The notes beneath the pieces were generated by a model. That model saw only the letters and a list, made by a program, of their open reading frames with translations, ran no database searches and was not told the origin of the DNA. From Ichthyobacterium seriolicida (GTDB lineage: Bacteria; Bacteroidota; Bacteroidia; Flavobacteriales; Ichthyobacteriaceae), in the NCBI RefSeq assembly GCF_002369955.1, contig NZ_AP014564.1, positions 1,596,996-1,660,995 of the forward strand: 64,000 bases of DNA, given 5' to 3'. A program made the translations under genes and the position numbers. Below are positions 11,501 through 20,805 of the stretch, piece after piece. Numbering within the stretch: the stretch's first letter is position 1; each line of letters begins with the position of its first letter.

Positions 11501-11725
11501 TGTTTTAACATTCCAATGAACTTCAGAGTATACAACATTTTCTATCTTTCCATTTAAAGAATATATAGAAATACGAATACTAACTGTAAATTCTTTTAAT
11601 AATTTATCATCTTTCCTAATCACTAACTGATAACTCAACTTATCAGGAAAATTATTAGAAAGAGAATCTATACTTAAAAATGAGAGAAATATAAATCCAA
11701 AATAAAAAACAATTCTTCTAGTCAT
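8531..11725 (-). CDS. Fibre gene A: secreted collagen-like protein with coiled coil, beta-roll head and S74 chaperone domain
   Basis: This 1064-residue member of the window's paralogous fibre family has a signal peptide (1-~22), then the N-domain (~28-145) ending [14 protein letters not shown] and LSADRG repeats follow, then a coiled coil (~205-335) with five perfect 7-residue QKAELT-type units, LSAHQG, and a collagen tract (~353-498, about 48 triplets). Two more LSAxQGKEL repeats precede a head of five 17-residue GxNTSVG units (~607-692). The S74 domain begins at the S-D-K-R-I-K motif (~818), and a C-terminal coiled coil ends ENIKVLIKE. The head is nearly identical to the first part of gene J's head in the other array. 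Function is inferred: a homotrimeric surface or secreted fibre. It lacks a type IX sorting domain. Confidence 0.85.
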   Translation of the reverse strand: MTRRIVFYFGFIFLSFLSIDSLSNNFPDKLSYQLVIRKDDKLLKEFTVSIRISIYSLNGKIENVVYSEVHWNVKTDKNGLATLKVGEGIRSQGFSGSKLSDLEWSEYSYYIKSEIDLTGKNNYSNALIKKSQILSVPYAFYAADSPKIDVIDNLSSRAVSAALSANKGRDLEERKLDKIDIADNFNGGKGKVLSADRGKELYERVDKSETKIFEQEKELTAQKEGLKIQSEKIDKQEKELTEEKAELNEQKAELNEEKAELTKQKAELTKQKAELTGKINTAETTLGANIAAQRIELKEQGAKLVEYEEKFKKLEDGKLEVVNNLDVSAHNEKKVLSAHQGYQLKQMIDKKAEKGEKGDRGEIGPAGKEGPKGTDGKDGLAGKEGKQGPPGPTGLRGETGPAGDKGEDGKPGPAGADGKEGPVGPQGSIGPVGPRGLQGEIGPAGAAGLTGPRGEKGEDGAPGRDGRDGVAGPAGLAGKDGATGAPGPQGEQGIPGPVNLEDNLNSDDSTSALSAKQGKELEKKKLNISDIVDNLTTTEATKALSANQGKELDEKIKKAYTLIKTDTNDNIITKWSGKGSNGTSGGSGEKNIFLGIGSGNNVVSSGSNTAVGYESLKDVTSGSNNTSVGESSLLKNTTGEYNTSVGVGSLQRNSTGSNNTSVGSYSLSNMVGGRDNISIGYYAGAKYLYNKLPSMELTESNSSIFIGNNTMSSEENKSTNEIVIGTNMVGNGSNTVTIGNKETKKTFLKGYVILEDYSLGGLSGIYFDSTFTSDDEDSDSDDEDSYSSYKLRSRTSTSLKMSLSAKYSIVTHDKFLATSDKRIKSIKGVSDRREDLKKLLNIEITDYTMIDSIESGVMPFKKVIAQQVENILPQVININKGIIPNVYELAKSVKTSNEGSAITTNKAHDFSIGDIVKIIIENDGDRSVKVKRVIDSNTFLTEEVLDSKNKVFIYGKEVDDLRSVDYDGLTTLNISATQAVYDRVVGLEKESGIIKKENNDIKKENIFLKKELSVTKEKLSANEKEISVTKEKLSSTQKKLDILIRVLSKSDVLSKENIKVLIKE
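10898..11002 (-). repeat. 21-bp tandem repeat (5 units) in the coiled coil of gene A
   Basis: There are five head-to-tail 21-bp units, each coding seven residues of the form [EK][EQ]KAEL[NT]. One unit equals one coiled-coil heptad. The same array has 12 units in gene E and 2 in gene F, with the same flanking sequence. Confidence 0.9.
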
Positions 11726-11759
11726 AACTATTATATTAGTTGATATAACTGTATGCTCA

Positions 11760-11789
11760 CGAAGTTAAAGCTTTTTTAGAATATGCTAA
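11760..11789 (-). promoter_or_regulatory. Predicted promoter of fibre gene A (class i)
   Basis: On the minus strand, TTAG (11789-11786), an 18-bp spacer and TAACTTCG (11767-11760) resemble the Bacteroidota -33/-7 pattern (TTTG, TAnnTTTG). The -7 box lies 35 bp upstream of the ATG. The same layout precedes genes B, H, I and K. Confidence 0.55.
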
Positions 11790-11812
11790 CGTAGTAGTTA
11801 TATACTATAAAA

Positions 11813-11847
11813 GGTTCAGTAAAAAATTAATAGTGATTATTTTTACC
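11813..11847 (-). promoter_or_regulatory. Conserved 35-bp inverted-repeat block upstream of gene A
   Basis: The block reads GGTAAAAAT ... TTTTTTACTGAACC in gene direction, with a GTAAAAA / TTTTTAC stem and a loop of about 14 bases. It sits some 25 bp upstream of the -33 box and is conserved before genes A, B, H, I and K only. It may be an operator or an upstream terminator. Confidence 0.45.
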
Positions 11848-11884
11848 AAGTGACTTGTTAATAGGATCTTAATTTATCTTGAAC

Positions 11885-14800
11885 TTATTTTATCAAAACT
11901 TTGATATCTTCCTTACTAAGGACATCTGATTTACTTAATACTTTAATTAAAATATCTAATTTCTTTTGAGTACTAGAAAGTTTTTCCTCAATAGCAGAAA
12001 GTTTTTCCTCAGTAGCAGAAAGTTTTTCATTGGTAGTAGAAAGTTGTTTAGTAAGAATACTATTCTCTTTTTCTAAACCCACAACACGATCATAAACTGC
12101 TTGAGTAGCTGAAATGTTTAAAGTAGTAAGACCATCGTAATCTATTGAGCGTAAATCGTCTACCTCCTTACCGTAGATGAAAACCTTATTTTTAGAATCT
12201 AAAACCTCTTCTGTTAAAAATCTATTAGAATCTATAACTCTCTTTACTTTTACGTATCTCTCTCCATCATTTTCTATAATAACCTTAATGAGATCTCCAA
12301 CAGAAAAATCGTGAACCTTGTTTGTCGTGATAGTACTTCCTTCATTAGAAATGTTGATTGATTTAGCTAATTCATACACATTAGGGATAGTACCTTCATT
12401 TATATTTATGATCTCTGGAACTATACTTTCTACCTGCTGAGCTATTACTTTTTTAAATGGTCTAACGCCACTTTTTATACTATCTATCATCGTATAATCT
12501 GTAATTTCTATATCCAAGAGTTTCTTTAAATCTTCTCTTTTATCTGAGATACCTTTTATACTCTTGATACGTTTGTCTGATACAGCTAAAAATTTATTGT
12601 CTGTTAAAATAGATTCACCTGCATACAGAGAAACTTTAGTATCAATGAATTTGTATCTAGCTGTTTTTTTCAAATAATAATCATGATCATAATCAAAATA
12701 AGTTCCACTAAAACGATTGCTGGTTCCTCCATTGATATTCAACATTCCAATATTTTTTCGTATTGCTGAACTATTATTATTTATTAAAACTCTCCCCTTT
12801 AAGTATGTTTCTATAGTATTGTCATTCCCGATAAGTACTGTATTACTACCTTTACCTTTATTAGGTATGTCTGCATTAGATGCTCCAATAACTATCTCAT
12901 TAATAGATCTGTTGCCTTCTCCAGAACTTGATCCATGCCCTATAAAAATAGAGCGATTTGAATGCTTAACAAGAGCGGCTGCATTATACCCAATAGCTAC
13001 AGTATTAGATACTGTTGTAGTATTCAAAAATACATTAGAGCCTATACCTACATTACTATTAGAATTATCACCAATCTTAGATAAAATATTAGCCCCAATA
13101 ACTACATTATCACTCACCATAGCCCTAGTTCCTGAATTGGTACCTAAAAACATATTTCTATATCCTCTAGAGTTAGAAGCTACTTCATCACAATTACTTT
13201 TATTACCAGACCAACACGTTATAATATTACCATTCCTACGATTCATACCTCCTTCTACAAAAAGAAATGATTTTTTTATTTTGTCATCTAAAACCTTACC
13301 CTGTTTAGCTGATAAGGCACTTGTTGTATCCCCAGAAGTTAAATTATTTATAATTTTCTCTGGCCCTGGAGGACCTTGTGGACCTTTAGCTCCTGCTGGG
13401 CCTGGTAAACCTTGTGGACCTCTAGCGCCTGGGGCTCCTGCTGGACCCGCTGGGCCTGGTAAACCTGATTCACCATCCTTGCCATCTACACCATGATTAC
13501 CATCTGCACCTTTTGGTCCTGCTGGGCCTGGAGGCCCTTCCGCTCCTGTTTCACCTTTTGCTCCTGCTGGACCTGGAGGTCCTTGCGCTCCTGTTTCACC
13601 TTTTGCTCCTGCTAGACCTGGAGGACCTTGCTTGCCTTCTTTTCCATCTTTACCAGGAGGGCCTTCTGAACCTTGCATCCCTTGATCTCCTTTTTTCCCG
13701 TCAATACCATTTTTACCAGCAGGACCAGCTGGACCTACTGCCCCTGCAGCTCCTGGGGGGCCTGCCAGACCGATTGAGCCTGGTGCTCCATCTTCACCTT
13801 TTAACCCTTGCTCTCCTCTGTCTCCTTTTGGTCCTGGATTACCATCTTTACCATCAGTACCTTTTGGACCAGGAACTCCTTGAATACCTATGTCACCTCG
13901 TTTGCCATCTGGTCCTGCTGGACCTCTTTCACCTTGCTCTCCTTTTTCACCTTGTTTCCCTTGAGGTCCTGCTGGCCCTGCTGGTCCTGCTGGACCATCC
14001 TTGCCATCTCTACCAGCAAGGCCTGGATCACCATCTTTGCCCTTTTCGCCTCTGGTACCTTGAGGACCTTTTACCCCTGTGTATCCTCGAGGTCCTTGCG
14101 CTCCTGTTTCACCTTTTGCTCCTGCTGGACCTGGAGGACCTGGAGGACCTGGAGGACCTTGCTTGCCTTCTTTTCCATCTTTACCAGGAGGACCTTCTGA
14201 ACCTTGCATCCCTTGATCTCCTTTTTTCCCGTCAATACCATTTTTACCAGCAGGACCAGCTGGACCTACTGCCCCTGTAGCTCCTGGGGGCCCAGCGGGG
14301 CCTGCCAGACCGATTGGGCCTGGTGCTCCATCTTCACCTTTTAACCCTTGCTCTCCTCTGTCTCCTTTTGGTCCTGGATTACCATCTTTACCATCAGTAC
14401 CTTTTGGACCAGGAACTCCTTGAATACCTATGTCACCTCGTTTGCCATCTGGTCCTGCTGGACCTCTTTCACCTTGCTCTCCTTTTTCACCTTGTTCTCC
14501 ATCTTTACCAGGGGGGCCCGCTGAGCCTGTTTCACCTGGAATCCCTCGATCACCTTGTTTTCCTTGAGGCCCTGCTACACCTACTGGTCCTGTTTTACCA
14601 TTTGGTCCTGCTGGTCCTGCAGGGCCTGCAGGACCTATCTCGCCTCGATCTCCTTTCTCTCCCTTTTCTGCTTTTTTGTCGTCTATCATCTGCTTAAGCA
14701 GATATCCTTGATGCGCTGATAAAACTTTTTTAGGGCCATGAGTTGAAAGTGTCAAATCATTAATAACTTCTAACTCTCCATCCTTTAACTTTTTAATTTT

Positions 14801-15493
14801 TGTTTCTTGATCTGTTAATTTATTATCATGTTCAGTTAACTCCTTTTCCTGTTCTTTTATCTTGGTCTCAAATTTATTTACTCTTTCATAAAGTTCTTTT
14901 CCCTTTTTAGCTGATAAAACTTTTCCAACCTCTCCATCAAAATTATCAGCAATATCTATTTTGTCTAATTTTCTTTCTTCCAAATCTCTCCCTTTATTAG
15001 CTGATAGAGCAGATGATACAACTCTAGATCTCAAATTATCTATAACATTTGTTTTTGGGCTTTTTGCAGCATAAAATGCGTAAGGAACACTAAGTATTTC
15101 ACTCTTTTTTATAAGAGCATTACTATAATTATTTTTGCCAGTCAGATCTATCTCTGATTTAATGTAATATGAATACTCAGACCATGATAAATCAGACAAT
15201 TTTGAACCTGAGAATCCTTGAGATCTAATACCTTCTCCTACCTTTAGAGTAGCTAAGCCATTCTTATCTGTTTTAATATTCCAATGAACTTCAGAGTATA
15301 CAACATCTTCTATCTTTCCATTTAAAGAATATATAGAAATACGAATACTAACTGTAGATTCTCTTAATAGTTTATCATCTTTCCTAATCACTAACTGATA
15401 ACTCAACTTATTAGGAAAATTATTAGAAAGAGAATCTATACTTAAAAATGAGAGAAATATAAATCCAAAATAAAAAACAATTCTTATAGTCAT
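11885..15493 (-). CDS. Fibre gene B: long collagen-like secreted protein with S74 domain
   Basis: This 1202-residue family member has a signal peptide, an N-domain to VPYAFYAA (~139), two LSAxxG repeats, a short coiled coil (~205-262) and LSAHQG. A collagen tract of ~145 triplets follows (~276-712), then LSAKQG, a beta-roll-like head (about 745-900) with [22 protein letters not shown] and NTVLIGN motifs, the S74 domain from S-D-K-R-I-K (~973) and a C-terminal coiled coil ending KEDIKVLIK. Two near-identical collagen blocks (13621-13955 and 14152-14489) lie exactly 531 bp (59 x 9) apart, a product of in-register duplication. The head matches gene C. A trimeric secreted fibre is inferred. Confidence 0.86.
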   Translation of the reverse strand: MTIRIVFYFGFIFLSFLSIDSLSNNFPNKLSYQLVIRKDDKLLRESTVSIRISIYSLNGKIEDVVYSEVHWNIKTDKNGLATLKVGEGIRSQGFSGSKLSDLSWSEYSYYIKSEIDLTGKNNYSNALIKKSEILSVPYAFYAAKSPKTNVIDNLRSRVVSSALSANKGRDLEERKLDKIDIADNFDGEVGKVLSAKKGKELYERVNKFETKIKEQEKELTEHDNKLTDQETKIKKLKDGELEVINDLTLSTHGPKKVLSAHQGYLLKQMIDDKKAEKGEKGDRGEIGPAGPAGPAGPNGKTGPVGVAGPQGKQGDRGIPGETGSAGPPGKDGEQGEKGEQGERGPAGPDGKRGDIGIQGVPGPKGTDGKDGNPGPKGDRGEQGLKGEDGAPGPIGLAGPAGPPGATGAVGPAGPAGKNGIDGKKGDQGMQGSEGPPGKDGKEGKQGPPGPPGPPGPAGAKGETGAQGPRGYTGVKGPQGTRGEKGKDGDPGLAGRDGKDGPAGPAGPAGPQGKQGEKGEQGERGPAGPDGKRGDIGIQGVPGPKGTDGKDGNPGPKGDRGEQGLKGEDGAPGSIGLAGPPGAAGAVGPAGPAGKNGIDGKKGDQGMQGSEGPPGKDGKEGKQGPPGLAGAKGETGAQGPPGPAGAKGETGAEGPPGPAGPKGADGNHGVDGKDGESGLPGPAGPAGAPGARGPQGLPGPAGAKGPQGPPGPEKIINNLTSGDTTSALSAKQGKVLDDKIKKSFLFVEGGMNRRNGNIITCWSGNKSNCDEVASNSRGYRNMFLGTNSGTRAMVSDNVVIGANILSKIGDNSNSNVGIGSNVFLNTTTVSNTVAIGYNAAALVKHSNRSIFIGHGSSSGEGNRSINEIVIGASNADIPNKGKGSNTVLIGNDNTIETYLKGRVLINNNSSAIRKNIGMLNINGGTSNRFSGTYFDYDHDYYLKKTARYKFIDTKVSLYAGESILTDNKFLAVSDKRIKSIKGISDKREDLKKLLDIEITDYTMIDSIKSGVRPFKKVIAQQVESIVPEIININEGTIPNVYELAKSINISNEGSTITTNKVHDFSVGDLIKVIIENDGERYVKVKRVIDSNRFLTEEVLDSKNKVFIYGKEVDDLRSIDYDGLTTLNISATQAVYDRVVGLEKENSILTKQLSTTNEKLSATEEKLSAIEEKLSSTQKKLDILIKVLSKSDVLSKEDIKVLIK
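13621..14489 (-). repeat. 531-bp-period direct repeat in the collagen tract of gene B
   Basis: Two long near-identical blocks start at 13621 and 14152 (same GAGGACCTTGCTTGCC start). The 531-bp spacing is 59 Gly-X-Y units, so both the reading frame and the triplet register are preserved. Confidence 0.8.
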
Positions 15494-15527
15494 AACTATT
15501 ACATTAGTCGATATAACTGTATGCTCA

Positions 15528-15557
15528 CGAAGTTAAAGCTTTTTTAGAATATGCTAA
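15528..15557 (-). promoter_or_regulatory. Predicted promoter of fibre gene B (class i)
   Basis: On the minus strand, TTAG (15557-15554), an 18-bp spacer and TAACTTCG (15535-15528) lie 35 bp upstream of the ATG. The sequence is nearly identical to the gene A promoter. Confidence 0.55.
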
Positions 15558-15580
15558 CGTAGTAGTTATGTACTATAAAA

Positions 15581-15615
15581 GGTTCAGTAAAAAATTGATA
15601 GTGATTATTTTTACC
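15581..15615 (-). promoter_or_regulatory. Conserved 35-bp inverted-repeat block upstream of gene B
   Basis: Same block as at 11813-11847: GGTAAAAAT ... TTTTTTACTGAACC in gene direction, ahead of the class i promoter. Confidence 0.45.
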
Positions 15616-17685
15616 AAGTGACCTGCTAATAGGATCTTAATTTATCTTGAACTTATTTTATCAAAACTTTGGTGTCATCCTTATTGAGGATGTTTGATTT
15701 GTTTAGTAATTTAATTAAGTTATCTAACTTCTGTTTAGTAGAAGATAATTCTTTCTTGGTAGAAATAAGCTTTTCATTGGTAGTAGAAAGTTGTTTAGTA
15801 AGAATACTATTCTCTTTTTCTAAGCCCACAACACGATCATAAACAGCTTGAGTAGCTGAAATATTTAAAGTGGTAAGTCCATCGTAATCTACTGAGCGTA
15901 AATCGTCTACCTCCTTACCGTAGATGAAAACCTTATTCTTAGAATCTAAAACCTCTTCTGTTAAAAATCTATTAGAATCTATAACTCTCTTTACTTTTAC
16001 GTATCTCTCTCCATCATTCTCTATAATAACCTTAATGAGATCTCCAACAGAAAAATCGTGAACCTTGTTTGTCGTGATAGTACTTCCTTCATTAGAAATG
16101 CTGATTGATTTAGCTAATTCATACACATTAGGGATAGTACCTTTATTTATATTTATGACCTCTGGAACTATACTTTCTACCTGCTGAGCTATTACTTTTT
16201 TAAATGGCCTAACGCCACTTTCTATACTATCTATCATCGTATAATCTGTAATTTCTATATTCAAGAGTTTCTTTAAATCTTCTCTTTTATCTGAGATACC
16301 TTTTATACTCTTGATACGTTTGTCTGATACAGCTAAAAAACTTCCATCTGTTAAAATAGATTCACTTGCATACAGAGAAACTTTAGTATCAATAAATTTA
16401 CTTGTTTGAACCAAATAATATTTATGCTTAATGTTATTACTAAAATAAGTTCCACTAAAATGATTGCTGGTTCCTCCATAGATATTCAACATTCCAATAC
16501 TTTTTCGTGTTGCTGAATCACTATTATTTATTAAAACTCTCCCCTTTAAGTAAGTTACTTCAGTGTTGTCATTCCCAATAAGTACTGTATTATTACCTTT
16601 ACCTTTATTAAGTACATCTCCAGTAGATGCTTAACTATCTCATTAGAAGAACTACTGTTTTCTTTAGGAGCTGATCCATGCCCTATAAAAATAGAGCGAT
16701 TTAATTGATTAGCATAAGCGGCTGCAGTATGCCCAATAGCTACAGTATTAGATACCCTTGCAGCTGCCTGAAATACACGAGAGCCTATAGCTACATTGCT
16801 ATTAGAACCATTACTAATACTAGATAAAGTATTATCCCCAATAGCTACATTATGAGTCGTACTAAATTTACCGTCATTGCCTGAATTGATACCTAAAAAC
16901 ATATTTCTAGTTCCTATAGAATTAGAAACTATTTCATCATATCTATCTTTATTACCAGACCAACACGTTATAATATTACCATTACCATTACCATTACCCC
17001 CTTCTACAAAAAGACGTGATCTTTTTATATCGTCATTTAAAACCTTACCCTGTTTAGCTGATAAGGCACTTGTTGTATCCCCAGAAGTTAAATCATTTAT
17101 AATTTTCTCTGGCCCTGGAGCTCCTGCTGGACCCGCTGGGCCTGGAGGACCTTGTGGACCTTTAGCGCCTGGAGCTCCTGCTAGACCCGCTGGACCTGGT
17201 AAACCTTGTGGACCTGGTAAACCTTGTGGACCTGGTAAACCTGATTCACCATCCTTGCCATCTGCACCTTTTGGTCCTGCCAGGCCTGGATTACCTGGTA
17301 ACCCAGGTAATCCAGGTTCACCATCTTTACCTGCAGGACCTTGCTCTCCTTTTGGTCCTGGGTCTCCCTTTACTCCTTGAGGGCCTATCGCTCCTGCTGG
17401 GCCTGTCTCACCACGAAGCCCTTGTGGTCCTTGAATCCCTGCTGGACCTCTTTCTCCTCTTTCTCCATCTTTACCTGCAAGACCAGCTGGGCCTACTGGC
17501 CCTGGAATACCTTGTTCCCCTTTTGGCCCTGGGTCTCCTGGGTTACCATCTTTACCATCAGCACCTGGAAGGCCTTTATCACCTTGTGGCCCTTGAGGGC
17601 CTTTTTCACCTTTTTCACCTTTAGGCCCTGCTGGACCTGCTACACCTACTGGCCCTTGAGACCCTGCTGGACCTGCTGGACCCAT

Positions 17686-18990
17686 TGGACCAGTCAGACC
17701 TGCTGCGCCATCTTTACCTGGGATCCCAGGGGCTCCCGTTGGGCCTATAGGACCTGTAGCTCCCGTATTACCTATTGGTCCTTGGTCTCCTTTTGGTCCT
17801 TGAGCACCAACGTCTCCTTTTTCACCATCTTTACCATTAGTGCCATCAGCACCTGGAGGGCCTGATGGTCCTGGAGGGCCTGATGGTCCTGGAGGCCCTG
17901 TTTCGCCCCTATCACCTTGTATTCCTGTTGCACCTGGGGCACCCTGTGGACCTCTAGGCCCTTGAGGGCCTTGTTTTCCTGCTGCTCCATCTCTACCAGC
18001 AGGACCGACTGCCCCTGTAGCGCCTGGGGGTCCTGCCGGGCCAGTTTCCCCCGCTACTCCATCTTCACCTTTTAGCCCTTGAGGCCCTTTTTCACCTTTT
18101 TCACCTTTAGGCCCTGCTACACCTACTGGCCCTTGAGACCCTGCTGGACCTGGGGCTCCTGTTTCACCAGCGTCTCCTTTTGGTCCTTGATCTCCTTGAT
18201 CACCAGCGTCTCCTTTTTCCCCTTTTGGACCTGCTGGTCCTGTGTCTCCTTGCTCTCCTTTTGGTCCTTGAGGACCTGATGGTCCTGCTTCACCTTTTGC
18301 TCCTGAGTCTCCCTTTACTCCTTGAGGGCCTATTGCTCCTGCTAGACCTGCTGGACCCATTGGACCAGTCAGACCTGCTGCGCCATCTTTACCTGGAGTC
18401 CCAGGGGCTCCCGTTGGCCCTGATGGACCTGGATCACCTTTTGGTCCTGGGTCTCCTTTTGGTCCTTGAGCACCAACGTCTCCTTTTTCACCAGCTGGTC
18501 CTCTTTCACCTTGCTCTCCTCTAACGCCTGTTGGACCTGGGGCTCCTGTTTCACCTTTTTCACCTTTTGGTCCTTGTTCACCTTGGGGACCTCTTTCTCC
18601 TCTTTCTCCATTTTTGCCATCAGCACCTGCTGGGCCTGATAGTCCTGGAGGCCCTGTTTCGCCCCTATCACCTTGTATTCCTGTTGCACCTGGGGCACCC
18701 TGTGGACCTCTAGGCCCTTGAGGGCCTTGTTTTCCTGCTGCTCCATCTCTACCAGTAGGACCGACTGCCCCTGTAGCGCCTGGGGGCCCTGCCGGGCCGG
18801 TTTCCCCCGCTACTCCATCTTCACCTTTTAGCCCTTGAGGACCTTTTTCACCTTGAGACCCTGCTGGACCTGCTGGACCTGCTGGACCTGCTGGACCTGC
18901 TGGACCTGCTGGACCTGCTGGACCTGCTGGACCTGCTGGACCCATTGGACCAGTCAGACCTGCTGCGCCATCTTTACCTGGGGTCCCAGG
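17686..18990 (-). repeat. 675- and 585-bp-period direct repeats in the collagen tract of gene C
   Basis: The segment beginning TGGACCAGTCAGACCTGCTG occurs at 17686, 18361 and 18946. The spacings are 675 (75 x 9) and 585 (65 x 9) bp, both whole numbers of Gly-X-Y units. Confidence 0.8.
18861..18941 (-). repeat. 9-bp microsatellite coding (Gly-Pro-Ala)9 in gene C
   Basis: Nine consecutive perfect or near-perfect copies of the 9-bp unit CTGCTGGAC (plus strand) code an uninterrupted Gly-Pro-Ala run. The tract is slippage-prone, and any length change keeps frame and collagen register. Confidence 0.88.
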
Positions 18991-20135
18991 GGCTCCCGTT
19001 GGCCCTGATGGACCTGGATCACCTTTTGGTCCTGGGTCTCCTTTTGGTCCTTGAGCACCAACGTCTCCTTTTTCACCAGATGGACCTGCTGGACCTGTGT
19101 CTCCTTGCTCTCCTTTTGGTCCTTGAGGACCTGATGGTCCTGCTTCACCTTTTGCTCCTGAGTCTCCCTTTACTCCTTGAGGGCCTCTTTCTGCCTTTTT
19201 GTCTATCAATTTCTTGAGTTCATACCCTTGATGCGCTGATAAAACTTTTTTAGGGTCATGAGTGTCGGTGTTTAAATCATTAACAATATCAGATATACTT
19301 AATTTAGTATCTATTTCTGCCTTAAGGACTTTTCCTTGTGCTGCTGATAATACTTTTGTAGCATCATCAGTGGTTAAATTATTTATTATTTGATTATTAT
19401 CAATCTTGTTTTTTAACTCTGCCTTCTTAGCGGTTAACTCCTTTTCCTGTTTTTTTATCTTAGTCTCAGATTTATCTACCCTTTCATAAAGCTCCTTGCC
19501 TCTATCAGCTGATAAAACTTTACCTTTACCTCCATTAAAATTATCAGCAATATCTATTTTGTCTAATTTTCTTTCTTCTAAATCTCTCCCTTTATTAGCT
19601 GATAAAGCAGCTGATACAACTCTAGAACTCAAATTATCTATAACATTTGTTTTTGGGCTATCTGCTGCATAAAATGCATAAGGGACACTAAATAATTGAC
19701 TCTTTTTTATAAGAGCATTACTATAATTATTTTTGCCAGTCAAATCTAACTCTGATTTAATGTAATATGAATCTTCAGACCATGATAAATCAGACAATTT
19801 TGAATCTGAAAACCCTTGAGATCTAATACCTTCTCCTATATTTAGAGTAGCTAAACCATTTTTATCTGTTTTAACACTCCAATGAACTTCAGAGTATACA
19901 ACATCTTCTATCTTTCCATTTAAAGAATATATAGAAATACGAATACTAACTGTAGATTCTCTTAATAGTTTATCATCTTTCCTAATAACTAACTGATAAC
20001 TCAACTTATTAGGAAAGTTTTTAGAAATGGAATCTACACTCAGAAACAGCAGAAATATAAATCCAAAGTAAAACACAAGCCTTCTTTTCATGTTATCTAA
20101 AAATATTGTCAATAGATGCTACGGTAATAAAATTA

Positions 20136-20166
20136 CAAAATTACAAAATTCTCACATTTATACTAA
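20136..20166 (-). promoter_or_regulatory. Predicted promoter of fibre gene C (class iii)
   Basis: On the minus strand, TTAG (20166-20163), a 19-bp spacer and TAATTTTG (20143-20136) give a perfect TAnnTTTG -7 box 45 bp upstream of the ATG at 20091. A TAAATGTGAGAATTTTG-like spacer is shared with gene D and loosely with gene E. Confidence 0.6.
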
Positions 20167-20476
20167 CAACATAGCAGCTATAAATAATAGCGGTTTGAGT
20201 AAAAAAAATCAGATAGAGATATTTTTGCTAAAAAAATAAACGATTTAAACCTGAGTTTGATTAATAGTTTACTTAATTAAAGTACTTGAAAGCATTCAAT
20301 TAACTGGGATTAAAGAAATTTGTGTTTGTGATAAATAGTATATTTTAGTACAAGAATTATTAAATTTCGACTAAATTAGCCTCATAAGCATAAAAGAGCC
20401 CAAAACTAAAGGGGTATTTCCTTAAATCCGAATAAAATCAAAGGATTCAAGTGTTTTTATTAATCTAACTCGGGTT

Positions 20477-20740
20477 ATTATTATAACGAGCTGGACAAAG
20501 AACCTAAATTTAGAAATCAGGAAAATTATTTACACCACAAACTTGATTGAAAATCTCAATATAAAAATCAGAAACTATACCAAAAATAAATTGTTGTTTC
20601 CAACTGCTGATGCTGTTGTAAAATATACTTTTTTAGCTCTTGGGAAGGCTACAAAAAAATGGTCTAAGCCAATAATACTGAATTGGGAAATAATAACGAA
20701 CCAATTTTTAACTATTCTTGACAAAAGAGCTCGACTATGA
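20477..20740 (+). pseudogene. Truncated IS256-family (Mutator-type) transposase C-terminus, copy 2
   Basis: The plus-strand frame from 20477 reads IITSWTKNLNLEIRKIIYTT, continues NLIENLNIKIRNYTKN, then ALGKATKKWSKPI and ends after LDKRARL. This matches the C-terminal end of IS256-family transposases (EIRKxIYTTNAIESLNxxIRKxTK ... KKWxxPIxNW). The N-terminal and catalytic parts are missing, so it is a dead fragment. It sits between fibre genes C and D, in the 3' flank of D. A shorter homologue is at 8190-8515. The rest of the gap (20170-20476) holds the upstream part of the shared flank and nothing else recognisable. Confidence 0.78.
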
Positions 20741-20805
20741 ATAAAAACAAAAAATATGTCATTTTTTATTTACATACTTTAAGCGATAATCTCTAAAATG
20801 AATAT

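Larger units (their letters stand above)
15653..20091 (-). pseudogene. Fibre gene C: collagen-like fibre gene broken by a 4-bp deletion
   Basis: This full-length family member is split into two frames (16555-20091 and 15653-16492). A signal peptide, VPYAFYAA, four LSAxxG repeats and a short coiled coil precede a collagen tract of ~230 triplets (~301-992) and a head similar to B. At 16631/16632 the four bases CCAA, present in gene B within GATGCTccaaTAACTATCTC, are missing, which shifts the frame about 1153 codons in. The intact remainder (end of head, S74 domain with S-D-K-R-I-K, C-terminal coil) continues in another frame. As written, the product would lack its S74 chaperone and probably fail to mature. 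Decay, phase variation or sequencing error are all possible. The start is taken at 20091 ([11 protein letters not shown], aligned with paralogues) rather than the ATG seven codons upstream. Confidence 0.82.

Noticed and set aside
20092-20112. Longer start for gene C (and 43472 for gene E)
   Set aside because: The seven extra residues (MTIFLDN, MTMLLDH) are absent from the other nine paralogues and spoil the signal peptide. The internal Met aligns with all other starts.
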